From NCBI RefSeq assembly GCF_001638985.1, contig NW_017265156.1, positions 186,001 to 250,000 on the forward strand: a stretch of 64,000 bases of DNA, read 5' to 3'. A model generated the notes under the pieces. It saw only the letters and a program-made list of their open reading frames with translations. It was not told where the DNA came from and did not search any database. This DNA comes from Phycomyces blakesleeanus NRRL 1555(-). Its lineage: Eukaryota > Mucoromycota > Mucoromycetes > Mucorales > Phycomycetaceae. Of the stretch, positions 39,615-50,999 are shown in pieces. The stretch's first letter is position 1, and each line of letters begins with the position of its first letter. The position numbers were made by a program, and so were the translations under genes.

Positions 39615-42152
39615 TTAAGCAGTCTCTTCTTCTGACTCATCCGAATGTCCACTAAAGTTAAATAGCGAACGGTCGTCAAACCAGGTCTTGATGACACCAG
39701 ACTTGATATTTCTCATATCAAACAAGACACGTTTACGCCATGAAGCATCCTTCTCCTTTGGAGCCAAACTGTCAAATCTGTGGCTGTCAAAGTCTTCAAA
39801 GACGGAAGGTCCGTTCTCATTCACAAAATTGGTGATGTGATCTGACAATTGGTCACGCATCGTTCTAAGGTGAGCAGCAGCATCCGGGTTATTGATACTC
39901 ATGATCAATGGTGACAAAGATCTATAGACAATAATAATACATGAAAAGAGAACAAATGAGTTTTTGTTGGAATTTTAACTTGAAATTCTAGCCTTTTGTG
40001 CGCAATCCTATTTTTAGAAGATTCTTCAAAGTTAACTTACTTATACATATCCAAACCGCTTTCCAACAGGCGTACACCAGCATACTGTAAGAAGGGCTGG
40101 ATAAGCCAGAAAGCAATAGAAAATCCGATACTTGAAGCCAGAGTCTGGTTCGTCTTGTAGTAAAGGTATGCAAACAAAAGTAAAGAGTAGAAACCGTAAA
40201 GGGTTGGAGCAACCACAAGCACCACCAACACCTTCCAGGTTGCCAATACATCGCGTGCAGCAATCTTCACACTTGAGCCAGCAAGAGCCTCCTTTTGTTT
40301 CTTTGCGCTAATGATTGATGAAACTAATACGATTGGAGAATTGACCAAAAGACTAATATATACATGTGCGAATATTAATCAATAAACCTCCTTTTCTCTC
40401 TCTCTCTTTCTTTGGGTGTAAGATCATTTTCACCATTATCCAAACTTACGCTGGGAAACCAACCACAGACAACAAAAGTAACATAAGAATACGTTTTGTC
40501 AATAGACCAGCGGCCGAAATGGTTGGTGTAGAAGTACGTTCTACTTGGTGATCGCGCAAGCCAAAGTATTTAAGTGTGTTGTTGTAAGCCTTGACCTTGT
40601 CAGCAATTTCAACTAGACGGGGATCGTTTTCAAAATGCTTATATCCCAACAAGAAGCGACGATTAAGCTCAACCACTTGATCAATTCGTAGCTTGTGGTG
40701 AGCTACAGGCTTGTAAAGACGACGAGCTGCTGCAATGATCTATTGAGCACACACACACACATATATACAGTTAGACCGCTGTTGTTTAACCTTGTTTTGT
40801 TACTGTTACTGTTGTTTCTTTTTGTATATTCATCATTTTGCTCACCAAAAGAGTATCGTAGCTTGGGGCGTTGACGGTTACACTTTTAAGACCGTCATAG
40901 CCAGCTCCAATAAGAGTAGCAATTGCCTCTCGCTTGGCAAGTCCTCCTTGCTTGTATTTTTGTACTAATTCAGGATCAATAGTGATTGGAGCTCCGTAAG
41001 AAACAACAGCACGCGATCTGAAGCGATGAGGGTGGAAATAATTTAAGCCTAGATGATGACAATATATATATTTGTAAGTAATCAACTAGATAACGAAGTA
41101 ACCAAATAAATAAATAAAAAATACTCACCAACTGGAACAATCTTAACATCCAGTCCCTCCTTCTCTGCCATGGCACCCAAGGCCATAATGGCAAAACCAG
41201 CTAAAAAATAATAATAATTAAATACCACACAAATATTATATATATATATATATATCAGTTTTTTTATTTAAAAAAAATTGCATCATTTACTGCTTTTTTC
41301 TTTTCTTTGTCTTACCTTTGATGGGAAGCATTTCGGAGCGGTCATGACTACCACCTTCGGGAAAAATTACAATACATTTTCCCTCCTCCAGGCGATCATG
41401 AACCTTTTCAAATAAAACACCTTGATCGATGTGAGGAATCACCTTGAATTGAGCACCCTTCTTAAGGATCTCGATGGCTTCCTCATTCAAAGGAGCCTTG
41501 AGTTTCAATTCAGTGTCCGAAACAACCTCTGAAACCTCTAGCTTGATGGTCTTGCTGATCGACAAGAGATCACGGAAGTGGACTTGCTGTGTAAAGCTGG
41601 TATTGGTACCAGTGATCCGTTGGGTTCCGTTGGCAGTCAATGTACCGTCACCCTTTACGGCTAAATCTTGAGGACGAATGACGGGAACTAAGAGATTAAA
41701 GTTATGGGTTAGGATAAGCTGGCTCTTATAGTTCTCGCAAACACAATTTACATTCGTTATATTCTTATTATTTTTGTTTTTATTTTATCTTTAAGAGGAA
41801 GAGAAGAATTATTTTTTTTTTGCTTTACTTACTTGCATGAAGTGCGCGTGCACCAGCACCAATGATCTTACGTTTGAATGACGACTTGGCCATAAGAGGT
41901 GCGAATTGGCGAGGGTTCGAAATGATCACCATGCCAGGATCGAGGAATCTATTGAGTACTTGGTTTAATAACTTTTGTTTCGTTGCTTGCTTTAAATCGT
42001 TTGGCTTACTGATTGGCATGAGGTGCGACAATGAAGATGCAGGGATCGTCTTTGGGTACTTGGTGAACACCGCTAACCTTGATTTCTCGGAAGAAAATGG
42101 TGGTAATGACTTTGAAGGCAGCCTTGACACCTTGATATGAGTCAAACTCCAT
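39615..42152 (-). CDS. Glycerol-3-phosphate acyltransferase (Sct1/Gpt2-like)
   Basis: Catalyses sn-1 acylation of glycerol-3-phosphate (and possibly DHAP) in the ER, the first step of phospholipid and triacylglycerol synthesis. Nine exons: 42010-42152, 41833-41948, 41316-41687, 41129-41200, 40846-41048, 40450-40739, 40041-40352 and 39615-39921, all phases closing, give 604 aa (eight intervals listed are the complete set). The PlsC-type catalytic block is APHANQFLDPGM (residues ~42-53). The substrate-binding motif FPEGGSHDRSEMLPIK and the later VPVGLNYFHPHRFRS and GAPI blocks follow. The C-terminal third has two or three hydrophobic helices (LVVLVVAPTLYGFYSLLLFA; LLLLSVVGFP), as in yeast Sct1/Gpt2. 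It is shorter than the yeast proteins (~740-760 aa), mainly at the C-terminus. The acidic end (SDESEEETA) may be phospho-regulated, by analogy only. Confidence 0.93.
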
Positions 42153-45100
42153 TTTTTTTCGAAAGTATGAAAGAAATAAAAAAAACTGTTGTAAAGAAGA
42201 GCACACAAAAAAAACAGGAAAGTTAAAGATCTTAACAAAAGAAGCAAAGGTCCTATTTAAGGCTGATTGTTTTATCACTTTCACATGCTGTACAAGCGTG
42301 AAATGAAATGGCGACATGGCAGGTCCAAAAATGATAATTACGTGTGTAACATAGTTATATGACATGTTTGTCAATGCTATTTTTTGCTAATGAGCAGATC
42401 ATTGGCTGGCTCCATACTTTTCTTTTGAAAAGTAATTTATTGAGAATTTCCTTTCTTTGAAGTGTTATTTAATTCAATAGTATATTTACCATTCCTCCCG
42501 TATTCTTTTTGTCATATTGTGGCTGTGTGCGTTTTTTTTATGTATATGCGATAACCAACAGGCATAGTGAAGAAATTGGGTATTTTCTGTTGCCACATAG
42601 ATTGAATTTGACTCTCATCATGAATACAAAGTCCGAAAATTGACAAACTTCGTCATCCCACACGTTTTATTTTGCAGTGCTTTCATTCTCACATTTATCA
42701 CCAATATTGCAACGTGGTATTTGTGTGAAAAATCTAGCAGTAATGCCAGAACAGACTTCAATTAAAGAATCCCGTGTCTTGTACCGTATAGTATCGAAAA
42801 CACATCATGTACTGATTTATAGGCTTGCATCTCTTGTTTTATTGGGAGTTTCAAAAGGAAGTATACAATACACATATTGACCGCAGCTGGGCATATTATT
42901 ATTCAATACCACATATTCTCCAATATAATGCCCAAAACCAAATAGCAATTGGAGTAAAAGCCAAGAATATATATGTCTAATATTAAGCCGTCAGCTCGTT
43001 TCCTTATACCTCGTTTATTTTTGTAGGCGTTACACTGGGAGTACACATCCTACATTTTCACAAGGTTTTATATGATCATTATCGTTTCTGGAATTATCAT
43101 CTGAAGAAAATGTGCACTGACCAAGCAAAATGGTAAACTTCTTTTTTAAAGTAAGAAATAATCATTTCTTAAAATAACTTTACCCTCATTACTACCACTA
43201 CCACTACCACTACTACCACTACTAGTAGCAATATTATTAATATGCATCTTCCGGCAAAATTCACGAGCAATACCTCGATCATCAGGCTAATAATCTGGTT
43301 CTTCTTCTTATTATATGTTTTATTCGATTAAAGGAAGAATGTCTATTTTCTAAAAAAAATTGATTCTATACTCCAGCTTTTTCTCCTTTTATCTTCCCAC
43401 CTCAAAAAGGCTGATATTCATGTTTGGCTTCCGTATTACTTCCCCCCTAATGTCTGCTTTAATTGATAAAGCTGATTAGGCACAGCATGAATAGAGCTAC
43501 ATGCTACGAGTATGCTCGTTTTTCTATTTTAACTTTTAGTACCAAAATAATAAGCAAAACAAGGTTGATTTGTAAATATCATCAGGGTCAAGGATAAAGG
43601 ACCTGTACATGTGGAATATTCACATCGAATGCTTACAAACCAAAACACAATCAGAAACACGGTTACATATTTACTACTTGGTATTCAAATGGATAAATAA
43701 TTATTCAGGTGTCTTGTCATTCCATTTGTAACACGGACACAAATCTAAACATCCCATCCCAATCCGGATCTTATCCTGTACAGGAAACAGTCCTCATAAC
43801 ACCATTTGCACTAGCAAGTCATTAAGAGAAGCTTTTCGAATTCTGATGGCAGATTTACGGATCGGATCATTTATTCAGTGACCAAGGTGACCACATTAGA
43901 GTCTCGTACGTTGATTTAATGTACTCTAGCAGCTTCTTTCTTTTTCTTTTCTTTTTCTATACTGTAAAGAAGATGAAAGGTACAATTTGTAAACCAGTAT
44001 TTATGGTGAAAAAGAAGAGTTGACTTTTCTTTCTTTCTTTTAAAGAAATGCTTTTGTTGAATTGCAGAAAGTCATCTGTTACTCTATAGATGAGTGTTTC
44101 AATTTCTCCGTTATCTTGTGCTATTTTTTTTTGTGTAGTAAGCATCTGCATAATACGTTTCACTCAGGATCACAATTAATACACCAAGTCAATCAGAAAT
44201 ATCAATTTTGCGCTATTATTCTTTTCTTGATCTTACATTGTCTCATATTATCATACGGAAAACACTCGAACCATTAAACACACATTGTTTCTGATAGCTG
44301 ATGTGTCGCTTATTCATAATTTTCTTTACTCACACCAAGCATACTTTAACCGTGAGATTTACTGCCAAAACGTACAAACAAAACCTTGATTTATCACATC
44401 TTTTAAACAGTGTTATTGTTATTGTTATTATTCCTTATACAGTAAGTTTAAATCTATCATTTCAATTAAGATACCACCAAGGAGAAGAAATGCGTGTTTA
44501 AGGGTGTATTTTGCAAGAATATCCTACTAATATAGTCTTTTTTTCTTCTTTACCATAGTGTAGTGTATACAATTTATATTAATAAAACGAAATCTCATAG
44601 TAAAAATGACTCCCTATTACACCTTTACATGGGATCAAGACAAATACTTTGTTATTTATTTTATGAAAATCATCTTTTTATTTTCGTTCGGACAAAAAAT
44701 GGTGGGCTGGGCTCTTTGTAGAATCAAGTTTTCTTTATTCCGGAAAACATCTCACATTGTAAAATTGACGCCATTTCTGTCTGCAATCACTTCGATTTCA
44801 ATCTTGTCTATGTCGAAACACACCTTTTTTTTTATAATCAACTCTTCTTGATCCTTATATCTATCATAAGGTTTAAAGGTGATGTTGAAAATTGCAACTT
44901 GATCAACTTTTTTTTGAGAATAAGATACTTGTGGACTGGCTTATTGTTATCCTATACATGCAAAGTTGCTAAATTGTTTCTTTCTATTCACATAAACGCC
45001 TTTGAATAAAGTGTACATATACTTGGAAGTACCCCTTCTTTCATACATATAGCGTAATATTTTTTTTGTCTTTGTACTGTTTGTGTGGAGTTGTCAGTTC

Positions 45101-48100
45101 AAAAAGACCAAAACTTTAAGCAATATTATTGGATTAAAGCTTTTTTTTTTAAAAAAAAAAGGGGGGGGGGGGGGGGAGGATCAAAATATGTGATCTTGCA
45201 GAGCAAGGCTCAAACAACTTTCTTTAGCCGGTTCTCATTTTTTTTGTAATTGCATTGATGATGGGGTAGCTAAACTATGCAATATTATTAATACTATTAA
45301 TAAATTATAGCACCTTAGAAGTGTTCTGCACAGTTGATTACACTTTTACTTATTTTCTTTAATATTATATAAATACAGTAATTCTGCCTTAGAAAACGTC
45401 TTCATTTAGGCATTACAACATGTGCCTTGAACAATGTCATTCAAACATTGTCCAAGTCTCATGAATACATGGTGCCGATGTATACATAGATTATTCATGA
45501 CTCTCAAAATTGTAGCTTGGCTGGCGATGAATCTTTGGAAGAGCCCTGAATAAGCAAGGGCTTATTATGCAAGCTGTACGACATGGTAAAAAAAAATACG
45601 GCGCGCTGTACCAGTCTTTACTAAAGGCAACCAAGTCTGGGGAGCAAAAATACAGATATCATCCAGGAAAATGAAGAGCTATTGAGATTCAGAAATTTCA
45701 TTGGGTTCCTTGATAAATGCTTTGTTCAAGCTTACAAAAAAGCACCATCGTAAAGCCTAGTTAACTCCTATGAATGCGTGTAAAATTACTGTGAAAACGG
45801 TCGGTATGGACAGAAAAAGAGTTAATTTGATTGGCTGAGCACATTTTGATCATACCTCTTTTTTTTAAAAAAAAAAGTATCTACACCAAGTAGCTCAAAA
45901 AGTGACAACAAAACTTACGACAAGTTTAAGACTACGTTTAATGTGGCCAGTAGTCGCCTTGTCCAGAAACCTGATTTTATCCGCTTTTCTGAGCTTGTAA
46001 ACTATATAGATTTAAAAACCATCAGAGGCGGCTACAACAAAGTTTTTGCAGAGTTTGTATGAGAAAAAATGCTAGAGAAAGAATCAAAATCAAAATAAAC
46101 CCAAAGACTCAACAAAGAGTTCGATGCCGAAATTGATCATTCTTCAACGGCAGCTGAAGAATATACAAGCGATACAGGCGGCAGATCTAGTAACACTTTT
46201 CCAGAGACGAAAGATGAAACAATTTGCATACAGAAAACACTTTATGAAGATGTGGGGAGCTCCTAATAGATACAATAAAAGTGACGATTTGAGAGTTCGT
46301 GAAAGGAAATGCATGTATGCTGGTCTCTCCGAAATCATGGATACTGCGAATAGCTCATACCATGGCCAGAAAAAAAAACTATGTAATACCGACTAATAGG
46401 TCTATAATAAAGCATTACAGCCAATTCAAAAAGGTGTTTTTAGACGTAAGCTTCATTCCAATCTGGATGTATTACGTAAAACGTGGGATTCCGTTTACGG
46501 AACGCTTTCGAAGGATCACTCGTATTTCAAAGCTCGTCAAGCCTTTAATTTTATATCAATCTAACCAAATATCGATGAGCATACCTTTAAGCAGTTGCAA
46601 ATAATCGACTTTTTTTCTGGGCGCATTCGACAACAAGCAATTTATTATAAATATAAAAAGACATGACGAAAGTAACTGAAAAGGATTATGAATCACAAAT
46701 CTGTATCCCTTTCTTCGCATGGCTTCTTAATATCAAAAACAATAATATAATATTCAAGGCCATAGAGTCAGTACCAGTAGAATCGACAAAAAAAAAGTCG
46801 GGCAGTATGGAACTGAGGAAAACAGAATTGGTTTTAAAGTTGACTTCAGACTAGTATTCAAACATAAAAAATTAGACATTGATTAAGTACTGTATTATTG
46901 CTGCAATTCTGCAAACAAAGCCAAAAAAACGACATGAAAAACCGAAGTTGCTGCGAGAAGCTATGCATCATGTCCTTAAAAGCCAAGGATATGTGTACAC
47001 TTGGACAATTAATATATGTGGATTGAGTTCCACATTCTCATTAGTTATGTATGATGCTGTACGCATGATTTATATAAATGTTCATCAGTCCTACGGTATA
47101 CGTACCTCAATGAGCAAAGTACTATCAGCATTAGGGGGCGATGCTTCCTGATGAAGCATTGCCTTATCTCGTGGGAGACTATGTTTTGATTGTACCGAAG
47201 GACTGGGTCTCATAGATGCAGTTGCTTAAAAATATCCTCTTCAATTTTGATGGCTCCTTCCTCTTCTTTTTCTTGCTCATGCTACTCTCTCTCTCTTTTC
47301 ATATCCGTTGGCCGCGAACCCATATTTCTATGTACTCTTTGGCTTTCCCTTTCCTGGTACTTGATCCCACTTTCTTTTTCTTCTTTACCCGTCGCAAAAA
47401 CTCATTTCCCTTCCCTTCTATATTATCTTTCCTTTTCTTTTGCTTCATGTTTATTCCTTCCTCTTAGCGGTATACGTCACTCTTTATCATCTAATACTTT
47501 TCTTTCTAACTTTCGCTTTCATCAATTGTTGATTCCTGATGCTTTCTACTGCAATCATTTACTTCTTTTCTTTTCCCGTCTGCCTCTATTTTCACAACCA
47601 ACGTGTCCAATCCTCATCATCAGACTCTTCCGTATTATTGACACCCATACGCATATCATACGCCCCTTCTTTTCTGCTATATACCTTTCACCCTCAAGTC
47701 CTTCCGCTTCCCACGATGGTTCATATGGCACTTTCAATCCTATCCCCTCCTCCCAATCAAAATTCCCGCCAATCAGTCCCACGCATGTCACCTTTCCGAT
47801 GAAAGTCCTTCTGATCTTTGATCTTGTCCACTTGCACCCGCAAAATGTGGGTTTGGACTATGAGATTGAACAGGTGGACTCCACAGTGTCGCAGCCGCCC
47901 ATTCACAATCCTTTGTGCTTTTTATGCTCTCAACTTCCCTCGCTCCTCTCCTCATATTAAATATTAGCATGTTTTAAATGGCATGCTTGTCGCGGTTTGG
48001 GAAGCACACTGGCGAACAATATTTGATGATGTGCCTTTCGCCCCTGCCAATGTAAGTGCCTCTGTGAACACATAGCTACAATTTTTCTTTCAGCCCTCCC

Positions 48101-48294
48101 ATCTCCTAGACAAATTCTTCAACTCTTGTGATCTTTCTACTTTCTACTTTCTCCTCTTTTATTTGTTCACTTTTTCTTCTTTTGTTTTTGCTTCCTTCCT
48201 CTCTGGGATTTTGTCTTTTCTTCTTCCTGATATTCTAAATTAGTTATTAATGAGACGCATTTCTTATCTCTTTTCAACTTTAATACGCCATTCC
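42153..48294. other. 6-kb AT-rich gene desert with decayed coding relics
   Basis: No intact gene. The first few hundred bases hold the acyltransferase promoter. Short exon-like open segments occur at about 43024-43136 (plus) and 43247-43480 (minus) but do not build into a model. 46120-47150 holds several overlapping open fragments on the plus strand in shifting frames, typical of a decayed mobile-element protein I cannot name. 47190-47960 is strongly pyrimidine-rich on the plus strand. A 30-residue fragment at 47983-48075 (VWEAHWRTIFDDVPF) resembles the tail of non-LTR reverse transcriptase proteins. A T10-A10-G16 run lies at 45141-45176. Confidence 0.55.
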
Positions 48295-48321
48295 ATAATA
48301 TTATTTTGTCTCTTTAATAAA

Positions 48322-48934
48322 TACACGGCTCTTTCGCATTTATCCCGCTTTGGTCGGGGAAGATAGTGTGAAGAGTTTGTCACTATGTCGCTGTCCCTTC
48401 TATGTCCCCACCCACCCTTTCGGTCACTACTTCTACCCATGTTCCCTTTCTCTCATTGCTAGGGAGCGAGTCATGGTAATGAGATTATGCTGATATCCTC
48501 ATCATGAATCTTATTGTCGTTGCACGGGGCATGACAATGAGTTCCCAGTCTTTCCTTCCAGGACTCGGTCAGAACCTCTGCTTGTTCCTCCTCCTCCTCC
48601 TCTTGGTCACTCTTTGCTCTTTCTTCTCCCTCTCTGTTTCCGCTGTAACCCAGAATGTCTTCCCAACTTTTTCTCTGTCATTCTCTGCTTGGCTTTAGGT
48701 CACTCCCTCCCCGGTAGAGCCAAGAAGCCTTCAGATCTGTCCAACCTCTTTGCGAAGAGATGGCTACGGGATGTGCTTTCTTGTGTTCGTACCATTTTTT
48801 TACTTTATAAAATAAAAAACTCTCAAAAACATTATAAAGCAAATAAAATACAAATACAAGTCGCAACGCCCTCTTCTGCTTTATGGCAATAGAGGCTCAC
48901 CAATTATTTGAGCAAAAGACTCCCCACAAAAAAA
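48322..48934 (+). mobile_element. 613-bp polyA-tailed retroposon inserted in the left palindrome arm
   Basis: The insertion is bounded by an exact 12-bp direct repeat, CTCTTTAATAAA, at 48310-48321 and 48935-48946. The uninterrupted sequence is visible in the copy at about 37055-37070. The inserted DNA ends in ACAAAAAAA directly before the right-hand repeat, the hallmark of target-primed reverse transcription. It has no intact ORF and no clear Pol III A/B boxes, so a 5'-truncated LINE or a LINE-derived SINE is likelier than a tRNA-derived SINE. Confidence 0.72.
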
Positions 48935-50611
48935 CTCTTTAATAAACAACACTCACAGTATCCACTTTTCCATATATTCAGATATTAACCATAAAAAATC
49001 TCGAATACTTCATTGTAAACTCTTCTGATAGCTTTGGCCCCTTTATCGTTACATTTGATTATGAATTGTGATGAATTGAGCTGAATTACACCCCTTCATT
49101 GACTCTTTGGCAAGTTTGGGTTATGATCTGGAATATGGGAACCAAAGCCTAAACAGACGAGACATCTGATAATTATCTCTCTACAGGTGAATATTTCTAT
49201 TTTCTTTAAAGAGGCTCTTTGCCTAGAGTATGCGGCAAATTGGGTCCTTTCGAACCACTTGCACTAATCTTTCTAGGTCATACAAGCCGCTTTCTTGGGT
49301 CTGAAGATTTTATTTTAACTATTCTCTTAATGATGTACTTGACATTAGACAGGCTCATGCCAACAGCCCATGAAATCTGAATTATTTTGACATCTGCTTA
49401 ATGCATGTACACAATGCATTCATCTTAGTAGGAATCCTATTTCTCAAAAGGAACATGTGTGTTTTCTGATGATGTGTCTTGCATGTTGGATTAGATTATT
49501 AAAATGAGAAAGAAAACAATGCTCATGCTTTTATTTTTTGCGGGTGTCAAAACGCTTTAGATTGTGAGTCTTTAATCTTTTGACAGAGTAATTCAAAACT
49601 AGAGTTGACTTTAATAGATAGATTTCAAAAACGCGTATAATAATATTATATACTATTTCACTTCATTTGTTTAAATAAAGTATATGTAACTTTGATTTTA
49701 TTAAGGTCTTTTATATATTGATAAAAAAAATTAAAAAAAAAACAATTAAAGTCGGTGAACACTCAAGCCTAGAGCTTTGCTGAGCGGGTTCAAGGTGGTA
49801 CCTTGGCTTTACTTTATCTAAATATTCAAAAAAGTTAAGATTAGTATATTGTCAATGAATGTTTTTATTTATTTATTACATACCTGCTATAAATAAAAAT
49901 ATTGCTTATCTTGAGGTATGGTCAGCTCAAGATTCTCTCGCAAAAACGAGAGAGACCCGGTTGGAGATTATTATCACCTTAATAAGCCGCTAGGCAGATA
50001 GAGCCACTGGCTAGCACACAAAAGTGTAAGGTGTGTTCGCCACTACGTCCCACCAAGCGTTTAAGTCAGAAAACCCTCAGAGTTTCCCACGTTTTGTATA
50101 AGAGAAAAAAAGCAGCATCCGCCATCGACATTACAATCAGATTATGCAACAGGACCTCCTCCCCAACCGAGGTTGAGAAATTAAGGCCGCTTACAAATGC
50201 CACGTCATGCGCAGAAGACTTGAGATGACTACAATCTAACATCGAACACGCATGGCAGAAAACCCTCAGATCCCTACGAAATACGCGAGGCATAGACTGA
50301 CAAGCTCTATACCGCATCGATAATTAAGCATAATTACCGGGACCACAGCTTATTATTGACTTGCATCTTTGTACAAGATAGAATGATAATATCTGATTTT
50401 ACTGTATCAATTAAAATGGAGAAGATACAAACCGCGAGTAAAGAAGAAAATTAAAAAATCCCATTCACTCCCCCGTTTTAAAAGAAAAATTTTTTTTCTT
50501 CAAAGCCATCTGGGCGTAAAAGTAAAAGTCACGGCGCATAAAATAAACATCGGGTTCTGAACAAAAAATGCGCCCATATTCTTTTATCAGCATGTGATAT
50601 ATATAAGCCTC

Positions 50612-50999
50612 CCAAAGGATTTGTTTATTTATGAGTGAGAGATATTAAGCTGTCTATATGTAAAGACTAATATTTACGTAGCATACAACTTCTTCTTGCT
50701 AGAAATATACTTTCAAAAAACGTATATATATTTATTAAATCATGTAACTTGGAATTTCAATGTGGAATCCAAATAATTGGTTTATTTAACAACTCCATTT
50801 AAAACATCTCTACGACTCGAATATTTATGAAAATAAAATAAAAAAGAAATAAAAAGTTAAAATGTACTTTCAATTGCATTATTACAAGTAAACCGATCAA
50901 TATACAATAGCTGTAATTGCTATTACGATTGACTCAATTATATAACGTATTACTTATAAGAGTCGTTTTGCAAAATAGTACTTCTTCACTGGTATTTGA
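50612..50999. other. Unique spacer at the palindrome centre
   Basis: 388 bp of AT-rich, non-symmetric DNA between the two arms. No ORF, no RNA gene and no repeat is recognised. Confidence 0.8.

Noticed and set aside
43024..43136. Exon-like open segment with AG before and GT after
   Set aside because: Reads GVTLGVHILHFHKVLYDHYR, but no first exon with a working donor or downstream exon was found. A minus-strand open segment at 43247-43480 competes for the same area.
45141..45176. T10-A10-G16 homopolymer run
   Set aside because: Striking, but could be an assembly or sequencing artefact at a homopolymer. No biological role can be argued for the G run.
45590..45730. Possible histone H3-like relic (KATK..., KYRYHPG..., EIQKF)
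   Set aside because: A few residues resemble H3 around the RYRPG region, but spacing is wrong by about 45 nt and three frame changes are needed. Too weak to call.
47190..47960. 256-residue open frame on the plus strand
   Set aside because: The DNA is almost entirely pyrimidine-rich, giving Ser/Phe/Leu/Pro runs in several overlapping frames. No domain, no splice context. More likely retroelement 3' DNA than a gene.
50066..50317. 83-residue open frame repeated in both palindrome arms
   Set aside because: Identity between copies follows from the palindrome itself and is not evidence of selection. No domain recognised; kept only as a landmark.
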